Origin: JAJISG01 sp964347345
GTDB taxonomy: Archaea > Thermoplasmatota > Thermoplasmata > RBG-16-68-12 > JAJISG01
NCBI GenBank assembly: GCA_964347345.1
Contig: CAYFYB010000014.1
Coordinates: 1-44,956 of the forward strand
DNA: 44,956 nt
Reading direction: 5' to 3'
Shown here: piece by piece, positions 1 to 7,940 of the stretch
Position numbering within the stretch: position 1 is the stretch's first letter
Layout: every line of letters starts with the position of its first letter
Notes under the pieces: generated by a model
The model's database searches: none
What the model was told of the DNA's origin: nothing
What the model saw: only the letters and a program-made list of their open reading frames with translations
Translations under genes and position numbers: made by a program

Positions 1-214
1 AGACTTCCTTCCCGGCCCGTCTCGCGGCGGCAACCTCATCGGACAGCACGTTCCTGCGGTGCCTCATCTCGTTCGCCCGGGTGTAGGCCTCCCTCCACTT
101 CCTATCCTTCTTGAGAAGTTCCTCAAGGAGGGTGAGTTTCTGCACGTCCCCGCGCTTCTGCAGGTCCCTCCGGACGACCTCCGGGGTTTCGCGGATGAGA
201 TTGATATCCAGCAT
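1..214 (-). CDS. serS: Seryl-tRNA synthetase, N-terminal part (cut by window edge)
   Basis: Reading the minus strand from an ATG at 214 gives an open frame to the window edge that begins MLDINLIRETPEVVRRDL and continues with a charged helical stretch ending near NEMRHRRNVLSDEVAAARR. This is the typical start of SerRS: the N-terminal tRNA-binding coiled-coil arm that precedes the class II catalytic core. The enzyme charges tRNA-Ser with serine in the cytoplasm. Only about 71 codons are inside the window and the catalytic domain lies outside it. A TATA-like element (CTTTATAC on the minus strand, 239-246) is centred 28 bases before the ATG, so the transcript is probably leaderless. The gene diverges from the acyl-CoA synthetase gene to its right. 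Confidence 0.9.
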   Translation of the reverse strand, partial: MLDINLIRETPEVVRRDLQKRGDVQKLTLLEELLKKDRKWREAYTRANEMRHRRNVLSDEVAAARRAGKEV

Positions 215-238
215 CTCCCCTGGGAACCCTCCTCGCAA

Positions 239-246
239 GTATAAAG
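239..246 (-). promoter_or_regulatory. TATA box of serS
   Basis: CTTTATAC on the minus strand is centred about 28 bases upstream of the serS ATG, the usual archaeal TATA-to-start distance. The mRNA would begin at or within a few bases of the start codon. Confidence 0.55.
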
Positions 247-329
247 GCTTGCCGCGGGGCCACTCGAGGCAGCAGGACCGTGGGGGCTTCCAAAAGGATT
301 AACAGTGTGCGGGGGAATCCAACTCCAGC

Positions 330-2285
330 GTGGTCCCAATGAGGGGCATAGTGTGGCGACCGACGGAGGAGATGATCGAGGCTGCCAACATAACCCGTTT
401 CATGCGCAAGCATGGTATCGAGGACCATGATGAGCTGCTCAGAAGGAGCGTGAAGGACAGCGAGTGGTTCTGGGAGGCGGCCCTAGAGGACCTGGGCATC
501 GAGTGGTACCGGCGTCCGGGGAGGATCCTTGATGTCAGCGAGGGGAAAGCCTGGGCCCGCTGGTATCCTGGTGGCAGGATAAACATCGCCCACAGCGGCT
601 TGGATCGTCGGGCTGTCGGTCCATCCAGAAACAGGACGGCCTGCATATGGGAAGGGGACTCCGGCGAGATCAGGAAGACCTCCTACAAGGATCACTATGA
701 AGAGGCCAACAGGTTGGCCAATGCCCTGGTGGCCGAGGGCATCCGGGAGGGCGACACTGTTGGCATCTACATGCCCATGGTCCCCGAGGTCATCAGCGTC
801 ATGTTCGCCTGCTGGAAGGCGGGGGCCATCGCCGTTCCCATATTCAGCGGTTTTGCTGCCACAGCCACGGCGATGCGCCTGGAGGACGCGGGGGCGAAAC
901 TCCTCTTCACCGCCGACGGCTACACTCGCCGGGGGAAGGTGGTGGAGTTGAAGGAGGAGGCGGACCGGGCGGTTGAGATGGTGCCCAGCATCCGAAGGGT
1001 CGTCGTCCTAGAACGCCTGGTCAGGTCCACTCCTTGGAATGAGGCCAGGGATGTTCGCTGGTCGGACTTCGTGGCCCACCAGCCAGAAGAGTTCGAGACC
1101 CGTAAGCTGGAGAGCGAGCACTACTCGATGATCCTCTACACCAGCGGGACCACTGGTAGACCCAAGGGTTCCGTCCACACCCACATCGGTGCCATGGCCC
1201 AGGCGACGAAGGAGATAGGTTACGGCTTTGACTTACAGCCAGAAGACGTCTTCTTCTGGGTGACGGACATCGGCTGGATGATGGGGCCGTGGGAGATCAT
1301 CGGCGTCACCACCCTAGGCGGTACGATGGTTATGATGGAGGGGACTCCCGACTATCCAGACCCCGCCCGGTTGTGGAGGATGGTGGAGGACCACGGCATC
1401 ACCACCCTGGGGATCAGCCCCACTGCCATCCGCCTCCTGATGCGCTACGGGGACCAGTGGGTTGAGAAGCACGGTCTATCCACCCTGAGGCTCCTCGGAA
1501 GCACGGGGGAGCCCTGGGACGAGGAGTCCTGGATGTGGTTCTTCGAGAAGGTGGGCGGCCGCCGCTGTCCCATCATCAACATCTCTGGCGGGACGGAGAT
1601 AATGGGCTGCTTCCTCTTCCCGCTGCCCATCGTGCCCCAGAAGCCCTGCACCCTGGGCAAAGGGGCGGCCCTGGGGATGGACGTGGACGTAGTGGACGAG
1701 GAGGGTCGGAGCCTGCGGGGGGAGAAGGGGTACCTGGTGGCCCGCAGTCCCGCTCCCAGCATGACCAAGGGCCTGTGGAGGGACCCAGACAGGTACATGG
1801 AGACCTACTGGTCCCGGTTCGATGACGTGTGGTACCATGGGGACTGGGCGACGGTGGATGAGGACGGCTACTGGTTCCTCCACGGTCGGGCGGACGACAC
1901 CATAAAGGTGGCTGGGAAGAGGATCGGGCCCAGCGAGGTGGAGGGGGCCCTCATCAGCCATCCCGCCGTGGTGGAGGCCGCTGCCATAGGGGTCCCCCAT
2001 GAGGTGAAAGGAGAGGAGGTCGTGAGCTTCGCCGTCCTGCGGGAGGGACACGAGCCCAGCGAGGCCTTGAAGGGGGAGCTCATCGAGCATGTGGCTAAGG
2101 AACTGGGAAAGGCCCTCAGGCCAGCGGCGGTCCACTTCGTCTCCGCCCTGCCGAAGACGCGGAGTGCCAAGATCGTGCGCCGGGTCATAAGAGCCAAGTA
2201 CCTCGGGGAGGCAGACCTTGGAGACCTCTCCAGCGTTGAGAACCCCGCGGCCATAGAGGAGATCCCAACGACTCATAGAGAATGA
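330..2285 (+). CDS. AMP-forming acyl-CoA synthetase of the acetyl-CoA synthetase family
   Basis: This 651-residue member of the ANL superfamily would activate a short carboxylic acid to its acyl-CoA via an acyl-adenylate. The P-loop-like motif YTSGTTGRPKGSVHTH lies near residue 270. The A8 hinge (YWFLHGRADDTIKVAGKRIGP) is near residue 510, and the C-terminal PKTRSAK holds the catalytic lysine that is acetylated in relatives. Length and the N-terminal cap fit acetyl-CoA synthetases. However, the acetate-specific WWQTE motif is replaced by ISGGTEIMG, more like acetoacetyl- or branched-acyl-CoA synthetases, so acetate specificity should not be assumed. Start choice: GTG at 330 lies about 30 bases after a weak TATA-like GGATTAAC (296-303); ATG at 339 is the alternative. 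No operon partner is evident. Confidence 0.85.
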   Translation: MVPMRGIVWRPTEEMIEAANITRFMRKHGIEDHDELLRRSVKDSEWFWEAALEDLGIEWYRRPGRILDVSEGKAWARWYPGGRINIAHSGLDRRAVGPSRNRTACIWEGDSGEIRKTSYKDHYEEANRLANALVAEGIREGDTVGIYMPMVPEVISVMFACWKAGAIAVPIFSGFAATATAMRLEDAGAKLLFTADGYTRRGKVVELKEEADRAVEMVPSIRRVVVLERLVRSTPWNEARDVRWSDFVAHQPEEFETRKLESEHYSMILYTSGTTGRPKGSVHTHIGAMAQATKEIGYGFDLQPEDVFFWVTDIGWMMGPWEIIGVTTLGGTMVMMEGTPDYPDPARLWRMVEDHGITTLGISPTAIRLLMRYGDQWVEKHGLSTLRLLGSTGEPWDEESWMWFFEKVGGRRCPIINISGGTEIMGCFLFPLPIVPQKPCTLGKGAALGMDVDVVDEEGRSLRGEKGYLVARSPAPSMTKGLWRDPDRYMETYWSRFDDVWYHGDWATVDEDGYWFLHGRADDTIKVAGKRIGPSEVEGALISHPAVVEAAAIGVPHEVKGEEVVSFAVLREGHEPSEALKGELIEHVAKELGKALRPAAVHFVSALPKTRSAKIVRRVIRAKYLGEADLGDLSSVENPAAIEEIPTTHRE

Positions 2286-2354
2286 GACTCCATCGGGCTT
2301 GCGAACAGAGAGAATACTGGAAGGCTTGCGGGGAGACCTAAGGGAGCGGAGGAG

Positions 2355-2364
2355 ACTTAAGTAG
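2355..2364 (+). promoter_or_regulatory. TATA box of the glycosyltransferase gene
   Basis: ACTTAAGTAG is centred about 28 bases before the ATG at 2388. The same core, CTTAAGTAG, recurs at the same distance before the PEPCK gene. Confidence 0.5.
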
Positions 2365-2387
2365 CCCTTTCCTCTAGACAGAACAAG

Positions 2388-3545
2388 ATGATCTCCGGCC
2401 TCTCTGTTCTAGACCTGCTTCTCCTCCTGTATGCGGTAGGCCTTACGGTCGTAACCCTGGCCTCCATCCCTCTATTCATCGGTTATCCTAGGCTTCCAGA
2501 GGGGACTGATGGACCGGAGGAGCCAATGGTCTCCATCATTCTCCCGGTCAGAAATCAGGCTTCCTCCGTACGTGCTTGCGTCGATTCCCTGATCGATTCA
2601 GATTACCCAAGAAAGGAGATAATAGTGGTCGAGGGAGGCTCGGAGGACGAGACAAGGGCGATTCTGGATAGGTATGAAGGCCGCATCATGGTACTGGACG
2701 AGCCCCCACTTCCGGAGGGGTGGGTAGGCAAGAACTGGGCCTGCCATGAGGGCTTTCGGGCCTCTACGGGAGACCTCCTACTCTTCACGGACGGGGACAC
2801 CGTGCACAGAAAGGATCTGCTCCGTAGGGCTGTGACCTACATGCTGAAGGAAGACCTGGACCTCCTCACCCTTACCCCGCGCATGAAGGTGGAGTCCTTC
2901 TGGGAGGCGGCCATCCTGCCCTTCATGATATTCCTCATAGGCCTCCTTAACCGAGGGGCCTGGGTTAACCGGCCGGACAAACCCTGGGCCGTGGGCAACG
3001 GGCAGTTCCTCCTGTTCCGGAGGGAGGTCTACGTATCCCTCGACGGCCACAAGGCGGTCAAGGAAAGGGTGGACGAGGACTATCGCTTGGCTCGCCTGGC
3101 AAAGGGAGAGGGATACCGCCTGCGGCTGGGGGATGCCAGGGAAGCCATGGAGGTGAGGATGTACCCCTCCCTGAAGGAGATATGGTCGGGCTGGGTGAAG
3201 AACGTCTTTCCCGGCCTGGACTTCAGCGTGGGGAGGGTGGCGCGTAACGTAATCAGTCTCTTCGTTGGCTTTGTCCTGCCCTTCATCCTCCTCGGCATCG
3301 GCCTCCTTGATTTGATGTCTCGCGGTCCCACCCTCCTACTGATAACAGGCGCTTTCCTGAGTGCTATGCTGTGGGCGCGGTCAGCGGTCGCCTATGGGTA
3401 CCTCAGTAGAAAGCCGCATTACGCCCTACTCACGCCCGTGGCGGCCCTCATCATCATCGCCATCCTGGTAGACTCAACTCGGCGCTATACCCGTCACGGA
3501 GGGGTCTCCTGGAAGGGCCGCATGTATGGCATCCCCCAGAAGTGA
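2388..3545 (+). CDS. Membrane glycosyltransferase family 2 (HpnB/CruC-like)
   Basis: This 385-residue protein has an N-terminal transmembrane helix (about residues 8-28), a cytosolic GT-A domain and three or four C-terminal helices (about 283-360). The GT-A domain begins VSIILPVRNQASSVRACVDS and carries the metal-binding FTDGDT. The segment PEGWVGKNWACHEGF is characteristic of HpnB/CrtQ/CruC-type enzymes that glycosylate hydrophobic acceptors such as hopanoids or carotenoids. The acceptor here is unknown; an archaeal lipid or carotenoid is an inference. The ATG at 2388 lies 28 bases after the TATA-like ACTTAAGTAG, implying a leaderless transcript. The gene stands alone between the acyl-CoA synthetase and the convergent DUF1404 gene. 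Confidence 0.8.
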   Translation: MISGLSVLDLLLLLYAVGLTVVTLASIPLFIGYPRLPEGTDGPEEPMVSIILPVRNQASSVRACVDSLIDSDYPRKEIIVVEGGSEDETRAILDRYEGRIMVLDEPPLPEGWVGKNWACHEGFRASTGDLLLFTDGDTVHRKDLLRRAVTYMLKEDLDLLTLTPRMKVESFWEAAILPFMIFLIGLLNRGAWVNRPDKPWAVGNGQFLLFRREVYVSLDGHKAVKERVDEDYRLARLAKGEGYRLRLGDAREAMEVRMYPSLKEIWSGWVKNVFPGLDFSVGRVARNVISLFVGFVLPFILLGIGLLDLMSRGPTLLLITGAFLSAMLWARSAVAYGYLSRKPHYALLTPVAALIIIAILVDSTRRYTRHGGVSWKGRMYGIPQK

Positions 3546-3594
3546 GGTCCGCTAGGCCCTCCTGCCTTTGGGGGACCGACTCCGTTATCGCCCT

Positions 3595-4140
3595 CTAGGA
3601 GACCTGCTCTACTAGGAAACGGTAGACAGTGTAGACCATCAGGGGCATCATCGCGTATATCATACCGATGCCGAAGATCATTTCCTGGTCTCGAGGGTAG
3701 ACCTGGTACACGTGAAGCTCGAATACCACCAGGACGACTGCCAGAAAGAGCATGGCGAGTTCGGCGACGATGAGGCCTCCCAGGCGGGTCCACTTGCTCG
3801 TCTGTCGAAGACCAAAACCAATGGCGCCTCCCGCCAACACGAAGGAAAGGTGTTCCAAAACGTGGACGAAGTCGTCGATGACGGCGAGGTTGAAGAAGTA
3901 CGGGATGTGCCAGAAGACCACGAGGACTGCTGCAAAGAGTATAGAAGGCAGTCCCCCAGGGTTTGCCTGGTGGTTGGCCACCAGAAGTGCCCGAGAGAAA
4001 TCCTTCGCCCACCCGGAAGGACTCGTGGCCGCCATCCTCAACAGGCGGAAACCGGCGATGCCGGAGATGAGGCTGAGAAGGAAGGCAAGCGCATGCTGGA
4101 GGTGATGGAGCCCCTCGTGCTGTTCCAGCAGTTCGTCCAA
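3595..4140 (-). CDS. DUF1404/CtaG-like membrane protein of the oxidase locus, 5' end uncertain
   Basis: This polytopic membrane protein has about five or six helices and several membrane histidines (HEGLHHLQHAL, FWHIPYFFNLAV, HVLEHLSFVLAGG). That pattern is typical of DUF1404, a family found beside archaeal terminal oxidases and related in style to the copper-delivery protein CtaG. A role in oxidase assembly is an inference from family and location. The coordinates use the TTG at 4140, but the frame stays open upstream to about 4300 and encodes another hydrophobic helix (TWGGLLGLSLVLAFVILLPP) with no ATG, GTG or TTG. An ATG at 4217 in another frame would join this helix if one G were missing from the run at 4201-4203. 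The true protein is therefore probably about 25 residues longer, and the gene may contain an indel. Confidence 0.7.
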   Translation of the reverse strand: MDELLEQHEGLHHLQHALAFLLSLISGIAGFRLLRMAATSPSGWAKDFSRALLVANHQANPGGLPSILFAAVLVVFWHIPYFFNLAVIDDFVHVLEHLSFVLAGGAIGFGLRQTSKWTRLGGLIVAELAMLFLAVVLVVFELHVYQVYPRDQEMIFGIGMIYAMMPLMVYTVYRFLVEQVS

Positions 4141-4287
4141 CGGTGGTAATAAGATGACGAAGGCCAGGACAAGGGATAGGCCCAGGAGGCCACCCCATGT
4201 CCCGTATCCTCTCTCATCGGGCGGGCGCTCCCCGGACGCTATGGGCTCTCCCCCAGGATGCCTTTCACAAGGGATAAGTATTCCAGG

Positions 4288-4407
4288 ATGGTTCCTTTAC
4301 TCGCGAAGGCATTTTGGATGGACGAGAACGTCAAGATCGGTATCATCCTGGGCATTATCGCCATCCTGATGTTTGTCCTGGGGTTCTTCATAGCCGTTCT
4401 ACGGTGA
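4288..4407 (+). CDS. Tiny single-helix membrane protein, possible small oxidase subunit
   Basis: A 39-codon frame begins MVPLLAKAFWMDENVKIG, followed by one long hydrophobic helix and a final Arg. A second ATG at 4318 would give a 29-residue protein with a short charged head and one helix. The layout resembles the 34-residue single-helix subunit IIa (CbaD) of Thermus ba3 oxidase and other one-helix oxidase subunits. It ends 1 base before the end of the convergent heme A synthase gene, inside a dense oxidase cluster. Because such a short frame could be fortuitous, the call rests on hydrophobicity, size and location only. Confidence 0.45.
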   Translation: MVPLLAKAFWMDENVKIGIILGIIAILMFVLGFFIAVLR

Positions 4408-4408
4408 G

Positions 4409-4888
4409 TCACGATGCTTCTTGCGGGAATGGTTTGGCCCTCTCCGGCTCCGCCTTCGGGCCAAGGCGGAAGGTCAGGATGGTCGCGACGGTCATGAGGG
4501 AGATGAAAGCCGTAGCCACCCCCAGGTGGGCAGTGACCACGACGGGCTCCAACAGGCTCGAGACCGTAATCATTCCCAGGAGGACCTGAATCACCAGAAG
4601 GCCGAAGGCCGCGTTGGCGGTTACCAGCAGCTTAACGTTCGTCCTGAAGAGGCCCCAGACCAGGATGAGGGTCCCCAGGGCGAAGACGCCGGCGAAGGCC
4701 GCGGCCAGTCGGTGGAAATACTCCGACGCGACCAGTGGGTCGGTCAGGGGAGGAACCAGCTGCCCATGACACGTGGGCCAATCCGGGCATGCAAGGCCGG
4801 CCCCCGTGGCACTCACATATCCCCCCAGGACTATGGTCGCGTAAGCGCTCAACACCGTCCCCAGGGCGAAGTACTGCACGAGCCTCAT
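4409..4888 (-). CDS. ctaA: Heme A synthase-like protein (CtaA/COX15 half-size form)
   Basis: This protein of about 159 residues has four predicted helices. It carries GGYVSATGAGLACPDWPTC, which matches the CtaA signature including the cysteine pair, plus histidines in YFHRLAAAF and VTAHLGVATAF that would bind heme. CtaA/COX15 converts heme O to heme A in the membrane for A-type oxidases. The length is about half that of bacterial CtaA (eight helices), as in the short archaeal forms, which may act as a dimer. The start chosen is the ATG at 4888, which overlaps the stop of cox1 in an ATGA arrangement; an upstream ATG at 4900 is less likely. It is co-transcribed with cox1. No heme O synthase gene is seen in the window. 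Confidence 0.85.
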   Translation of the reverse strand: MRLVQYFALGTVLSAYATIVLGGYVSATGAGLACPDWPTCHGQLVPPLTDPLVASEYFHRLAAAFAGVFALGTLILVWGLFRTNVKLLVTANAAFGLLVIQVLLGMITVSSLLEPVVVTAHLGVATAFISLMTVATILTFRLGPKAEPERAKPFPQEAS

Positions 4889-6384
4889 AGGTGCTCCCAC
4901 GGGTCGGGCTCCGAAGGCGTTCCTCGGATGGTGGATTTCACCATGTTGTAGAAGAAGAGGAGCATGCCGAAGCCAAGGATGAAGGCACCCACCGTGGCCA
5001 CGAAGTTCAGCGGGGCCAGCCAGGGATCGATACCCAGGAGGTTGGTGTAGTCGTAGACCCGTCGGGGTAGACCCATGAGGCCCAGGAAGTGCATGACGTA
5101 GAAGACCATGTTCGCCCCGATGAGGGTCAGGACGAAGTGGATTCGTCCCAGCCTCTCGTCGTACATCTTCCCCGTTATCCTGGGGAAGTAGTAGTAGAGG
5201 CCCGCGAAGGCCCCCATGATGCTGCCTCCGAAGAGGACATAATGGAGGTGGGCCACCACGAAGTAGGTGTCCTGAACGACGTAGTCGATGGGAATGGAAG
5301 CCTGGAAGATGCCGCTGATGCCGCCGATGACGAACATGCCCACGAAACCGACGGCGAAGAGCATCGGCGTCTTCAGGGAGATGCTACCGCCCCACATGGT
5401 GGCTATCCAGCTGAAGACCTTCACCCCCGTAGGAATGGCGATGGCCATCGTAACCAGCATGAAGGGTATGCGGACCGTCAGGTCCAGCCCCGTGGTGAAC
5501 ATGTGGTGGACCCAGACGCCGAAGCCCATGAAGCCGATGGCAACGGAGGAGAAGGCGATGGCTTTGTAGCCGAAGATGGGCTTGCTGGACATCCCGGGAA
5601 TGACCTCGGAGATGACGCCCATGATGGGCAGAATCATGATGTAGACGGCGGGGTGGGAGTAGAACCAGAAGAGGTGTTGCCAGAGGAGCGGGTCCCCTCC
5701 TTGGTTGAGGAAGAAGCTGGTCCCCAGGTTGCGGTCGAAGAAGGTCATCACCAGAGCCGAGCCCAGAACAGGCGTGGCCAGGAGGATAAGCCAAGCGGTC
5801 ACCAGGACGGACCAAACGAAGAGGGAGAGGTTGCCGAAGGTCACCCCCGGAGCCCTCAGCTTGAATATCGTGGCGATGAAGTTTATGGCTCCCAGGACGG
5901 AGGAGTTCCCGATGAGCAGCAGGCCCAAAAGCCAGAGGTCGATGCCCTTGTCGGGCAGCGTGATGGAGAGGGGCGCATAGGCCGTCCAACCGATGTCAGC
6001 GGCACCCATCCAGATCATGATGCCTGCCGGGGGAATCATCCAGAAGCTCAGGGCGTTCAGCCTCGGGAAGGCCATGTCCTTTGCACCGATGAGGATGGGG
6101 ACCAGGTAGTTGGCGAATCCTACCAGGAGGGGTATGGTCACCAGGAAGATCATGGTGGTTCCGTGGATGGAAAAGAGCTCTGAGTAGGTGGCGGCGTCCA
6201 CGATGGTCGGCCCCGGAGCGGCCAGCTCGAGCCTTATCAGAAGGGCCAGAATCCCACCGAGGACGAAGAAACCCAGGGCGGTGACGATGTAGAGGATGCC
6301 AATCTCCTTGTGATTGGTGGTGGTGAACCATCTGAAGAGGCCGTTGTAGGCCACAGCTCTTCGGCTCACTGCTTCCGTTGCCAT
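4885..6384 (-). CDS. coxA: Heme-copper oxidase subunit I, A2-type
   Basis: This 499-residue catalytic subunit reduces oxygen to water and pumps protons across the cytoplasmic membrane. Visible ligands are the low-spin heme His in FSIHGTTMIF, CuB His plus the cross-linked Tyr in YSHPAVYIMILP, the CuB pair in VWVHHMFTTG, and the two heme histidines in VAHLHYVLFGG. The K-channel lysine is in PTGVKVFSW. The YSHPxV motif in place of GHPEV marks the A2 subfamily, in which Tyr-Ser substitutes for the D-channel glutamate. About 12 helices are expected. Start at ATG 6384; subunit II diverges from the shared 6385-6549 region. The downstream ctaA overlaps by four bases. Confidence 0.95.
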   Translation of the reverse strand: MATEAVSRRAVAYNGLFRWFTTTNHKEIGILYIVTALGFFVLGGILALLIRLELAAPGPTIVDAATYSELFSIHGTTMIFLVTIPLLVGFANYLVPILIGAKDMAFPRLNALSFWMIPPAGIMIWMGAADIGWTAYAPLSITLPDKGIDLWLLGLLLIGNSSVLGAINFIATIFKLRAPGVTFGNLSLFVWSVLVTAWLILLATPVLGSALVMTFFDRNLGTSFFLNQGGDPLLWQHLFWFYSHPAVYIMILPIMGVISEVIPGMSSKPIFGYKAIAFSSVAIGFMGFGVWVHHMFTTGLDLTVRIPFMLVTMAIAIPTGVKVFSWIATMWGGSISLKTPMLFAVGFVGMFVIGGISGIFQASIPIDYVVQDTYFVVAHLHYVLFGGSIMGAFAGLYYYFPRITGKMYDERLGRIHFVLTLIGANMVFYVMHFLGLMGLPRRVYDYTNLLGIDPWLAPLNFVATVGAFILGFGMLLFFYNMVKSTIRGTPSEPDPWEHL

Positions 6385-6518
6385 GTGAACGTCCTAGGCG
6401 ATTCCAGATGTGTTGGCCGTCATAATTCAGCCCCCTCCAAAAAGGTTTTGGGGTGCGGCATCCGGTGGATGGTAACGCTGGCCACCAAAGCCAGAGCATC
6501 ATTGGGAAGCGGGCAAGG

Positions 6519-6527
6519 TTTTTTTAT
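6519..6527 (+). promoter_or_regulatory. TATA box of coxB
   Basis: A T-run followed by TTTATC is centred about 27 bases before the ATG at 6550. This supports the inner ATG as a leaderless start, rather than the longer open frame from 6310. Confidence 0.55.
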
Positions 6528-6549
6528 CAACGACACTTTGTGTTCGGCA

Positions 6550-7242
6550 ATGATACGCCTCAGGCGGCGGGCAGCTCTCACCGCTGGCTTTCTCGTCCTC
6601 GCCATATCCCTCATGCTCCACCCAGCCCTCGGTCAGGCGGTGACCCCAGGCAAGGCGGCCACGGATGAGCTGTTCGGGCTAGTCCTGATGCTGGCCATCA
6701 TAATCGGAGTCATCGTGGAAGGCCTCCTAATCTTCGCCGTCATCCGATATCGTAGGAGGGAGGGGTTCCACCTTCCCACCAAGGTGAAGACCCACAGTCT
6801 CTTCCTAGAGTTCACCTGGACGGCCCTGCCCGTAGTCGTCATCGTCATCATCGCAGGCATGACCTTCTATACCCTGCAGATCACCGACGCTGCCCCTGAG
6901 GGGACCGTGACCGCCGAGGTCGTGGCCCATCAGTGGTACTGGGAGTTCATCTACCCTGACGGGAACATCAGTCGGGACGTCCTCTACGTGCAGGTCAACG
7001 AGGTCGTGATCCTGAACGTCACGTCGGTGGACGTCATACATAGCTACTACATCCCTGAATTCGGGCTCAAAATCGACGCCGTGCCGGGGAGGGTCAACTA
7101 CTACTGGTTCAAGGCAGAGGTGGCAGGAGAGTACCACATCCAGTGCGCGGAGTACTGTGGTGTGGGTCACTACGCCATGTCGGCAAGGCTGGTGGTCTTC
7201 GAAGAGGGGAGCCAGCCCCTACCCTATGGGCCACCTCCATGA
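6550..7242 (+). CDS. coxB: Heme-copper oxidase subunit II with CuA site
   Basis: This 230-residue subunit accepts electrons from the donor protein and passes them to subunit I. It starts with a hydrophobic signal or anchor (residues 8-28), followed by two helices (about 41-65 and 90-108). The outward cupredoxin domain has the full CuA set: His164, Cys199, Cys203, His207 and Met210, in CAEYCGVGHYAM. The aromatic HQWYWEF, which aids electron entry, is near residue 127. The frame is open from 6310, but the product fits the family only from 6550, and the TATA element also points there. It diverges from coxA and is followed by the cupredoxin gene in the same direction. Confidence 0.95.
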   Translation: MIRLRRRAALTAGFLVLAISLMLHPALGQAVTPGKAATDELFGLVLMLAIIIGVIVEGLLIFAVIRYRRREGFHLPTKVKTHSLFLEFTWTALPVVVIVIIAGMTFYTLQITDAAPEGTVTAEVVAHQWYWEFIYPDGNISRDVLYVQVNEVVILNVTSVDVIHSYYIPEFGLKIDAVPGRVNYYWFKAEVAGEYHIQCAEYCGVGHYAMSARLVVFEEGSQPLPYGPPP

Positions 7243-7325
7243 TGCCGCGCCTTCGCCTCCAGGCCCGGGGACTCTTGGTGCCCATGCCTCCCTGACGACG
7301 ATCGGGGCTCCACGCCAGCCCCGAA

Positions 7326-7337
7326 CATATTTATACA
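7326..7337 (+). promoter_or_regulatory. Promoter and ribosome-binding site of the cupredoxin gene
   Basis: CATATTTATACA is a strong TATA box centred about 54 bases before the ATG at 7386, so a leader of about 28 bases is expected. AAGGGAG at 7367-7373 is a good Shine-Dalgarno match about 12 bases before the ATG. Unlike most genes here, this one looks leadered. Confidence 0.55.
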
Positions 7338-7385
7338 CAGGCCCTGTAGTCGGAGCAGCCTTTCATAAGGGAGAAATGTGAACCC

Positions 7386-7940
7386 ATGGCCGCTCGCCTC
7401 CTGTTACTCCGTCGGCTGACCCTGACCCTAGCTGCAATGCTCCTCCTCTCCTCATTCCTCATCTCCCTTCCTCCTTCCAGAGCTCAGGAGCCACCTCCGG
7501 CGAATCTTTCCTACACAATCATCGGCAATGGCACCGCCGGGGGCTCAAGCTTCTTCTTCGTCCCGAAGGAGATTACCATCGCCACGCCTGAGGTCATGAT
7601 CAACGTCACCTTCGTCAACGGCGACACCGTCACAGGGTCGGTCCACGACTTCACGATAGACGTGGAGGGGGTCAGGTACGCGACCCCCAGGATTCTTCCG
7701 GGCGAGGTGGCCTACCTCGAGTTTTACATAAACGTCACCGGGACCATTCCCTACTGGTGCTCTGTCCCTGGCCACCGAGAGCTGGGAATGGAGGGCGCTT
7801 TCATCGTGGGCACCACTGGCGGGGGTCCGGGCTTCTCCCTGGACATAGGCCTGGTGCAGGGCATCATGATAATTGCCCTGATTGGAACAGGCATCTTCGC
7901 TGTGGTGTATCACCTAAGGGTTACCCGCGGCATGAGGTAG
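7386..7940 (+). CDS. Membrane-anchored blue copper protein (cupredoxin)
   Basis: This 184-residue protein has a signal or anchor helix (about 11-32), a cupredoxin domain and a C-terminal helix (about 155-176). Type 1 copper ligands are visible: His87 in SVHDFTI and Cys125, His130 and Met135 in YWCSVPGHRELGM. The product would face outside the membrane and is a likely electron donor to the CuA site of the adjacent oxidase, as sulfocyanin or halocyanin does in other archaea. No cytochrome c gene is seen in the window, which fits that role. The C-terminus overlaps the convergent membrane protein gene by 27 bases. Confidence 0.85.
   Translation: MAARLLLLRRLTLTLAAMLLLSSFLISLPPSRAQEPPPANLSYTIIGNGTAGGSSFFFVPKEITIATPEVMINVTFVNGDTVTGSVHDFTIDVEGVRYATPRILPGEVAYLEFYINVTGTIPYWCSVPGHRELGMEGAFIVGTTGGGPGFSLDIGLVQGIMIIALIGTGIFAVVYHLRVTRGMR

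Noticed and set aside
5089..6183. A 364-residue plus-strand frame rich in Asp, Glu, Gly and His
   Set aside because: It is antisense to the clearly conserved oxidase subunit I and has the biased composition expected of a GC-rich shadow frame.
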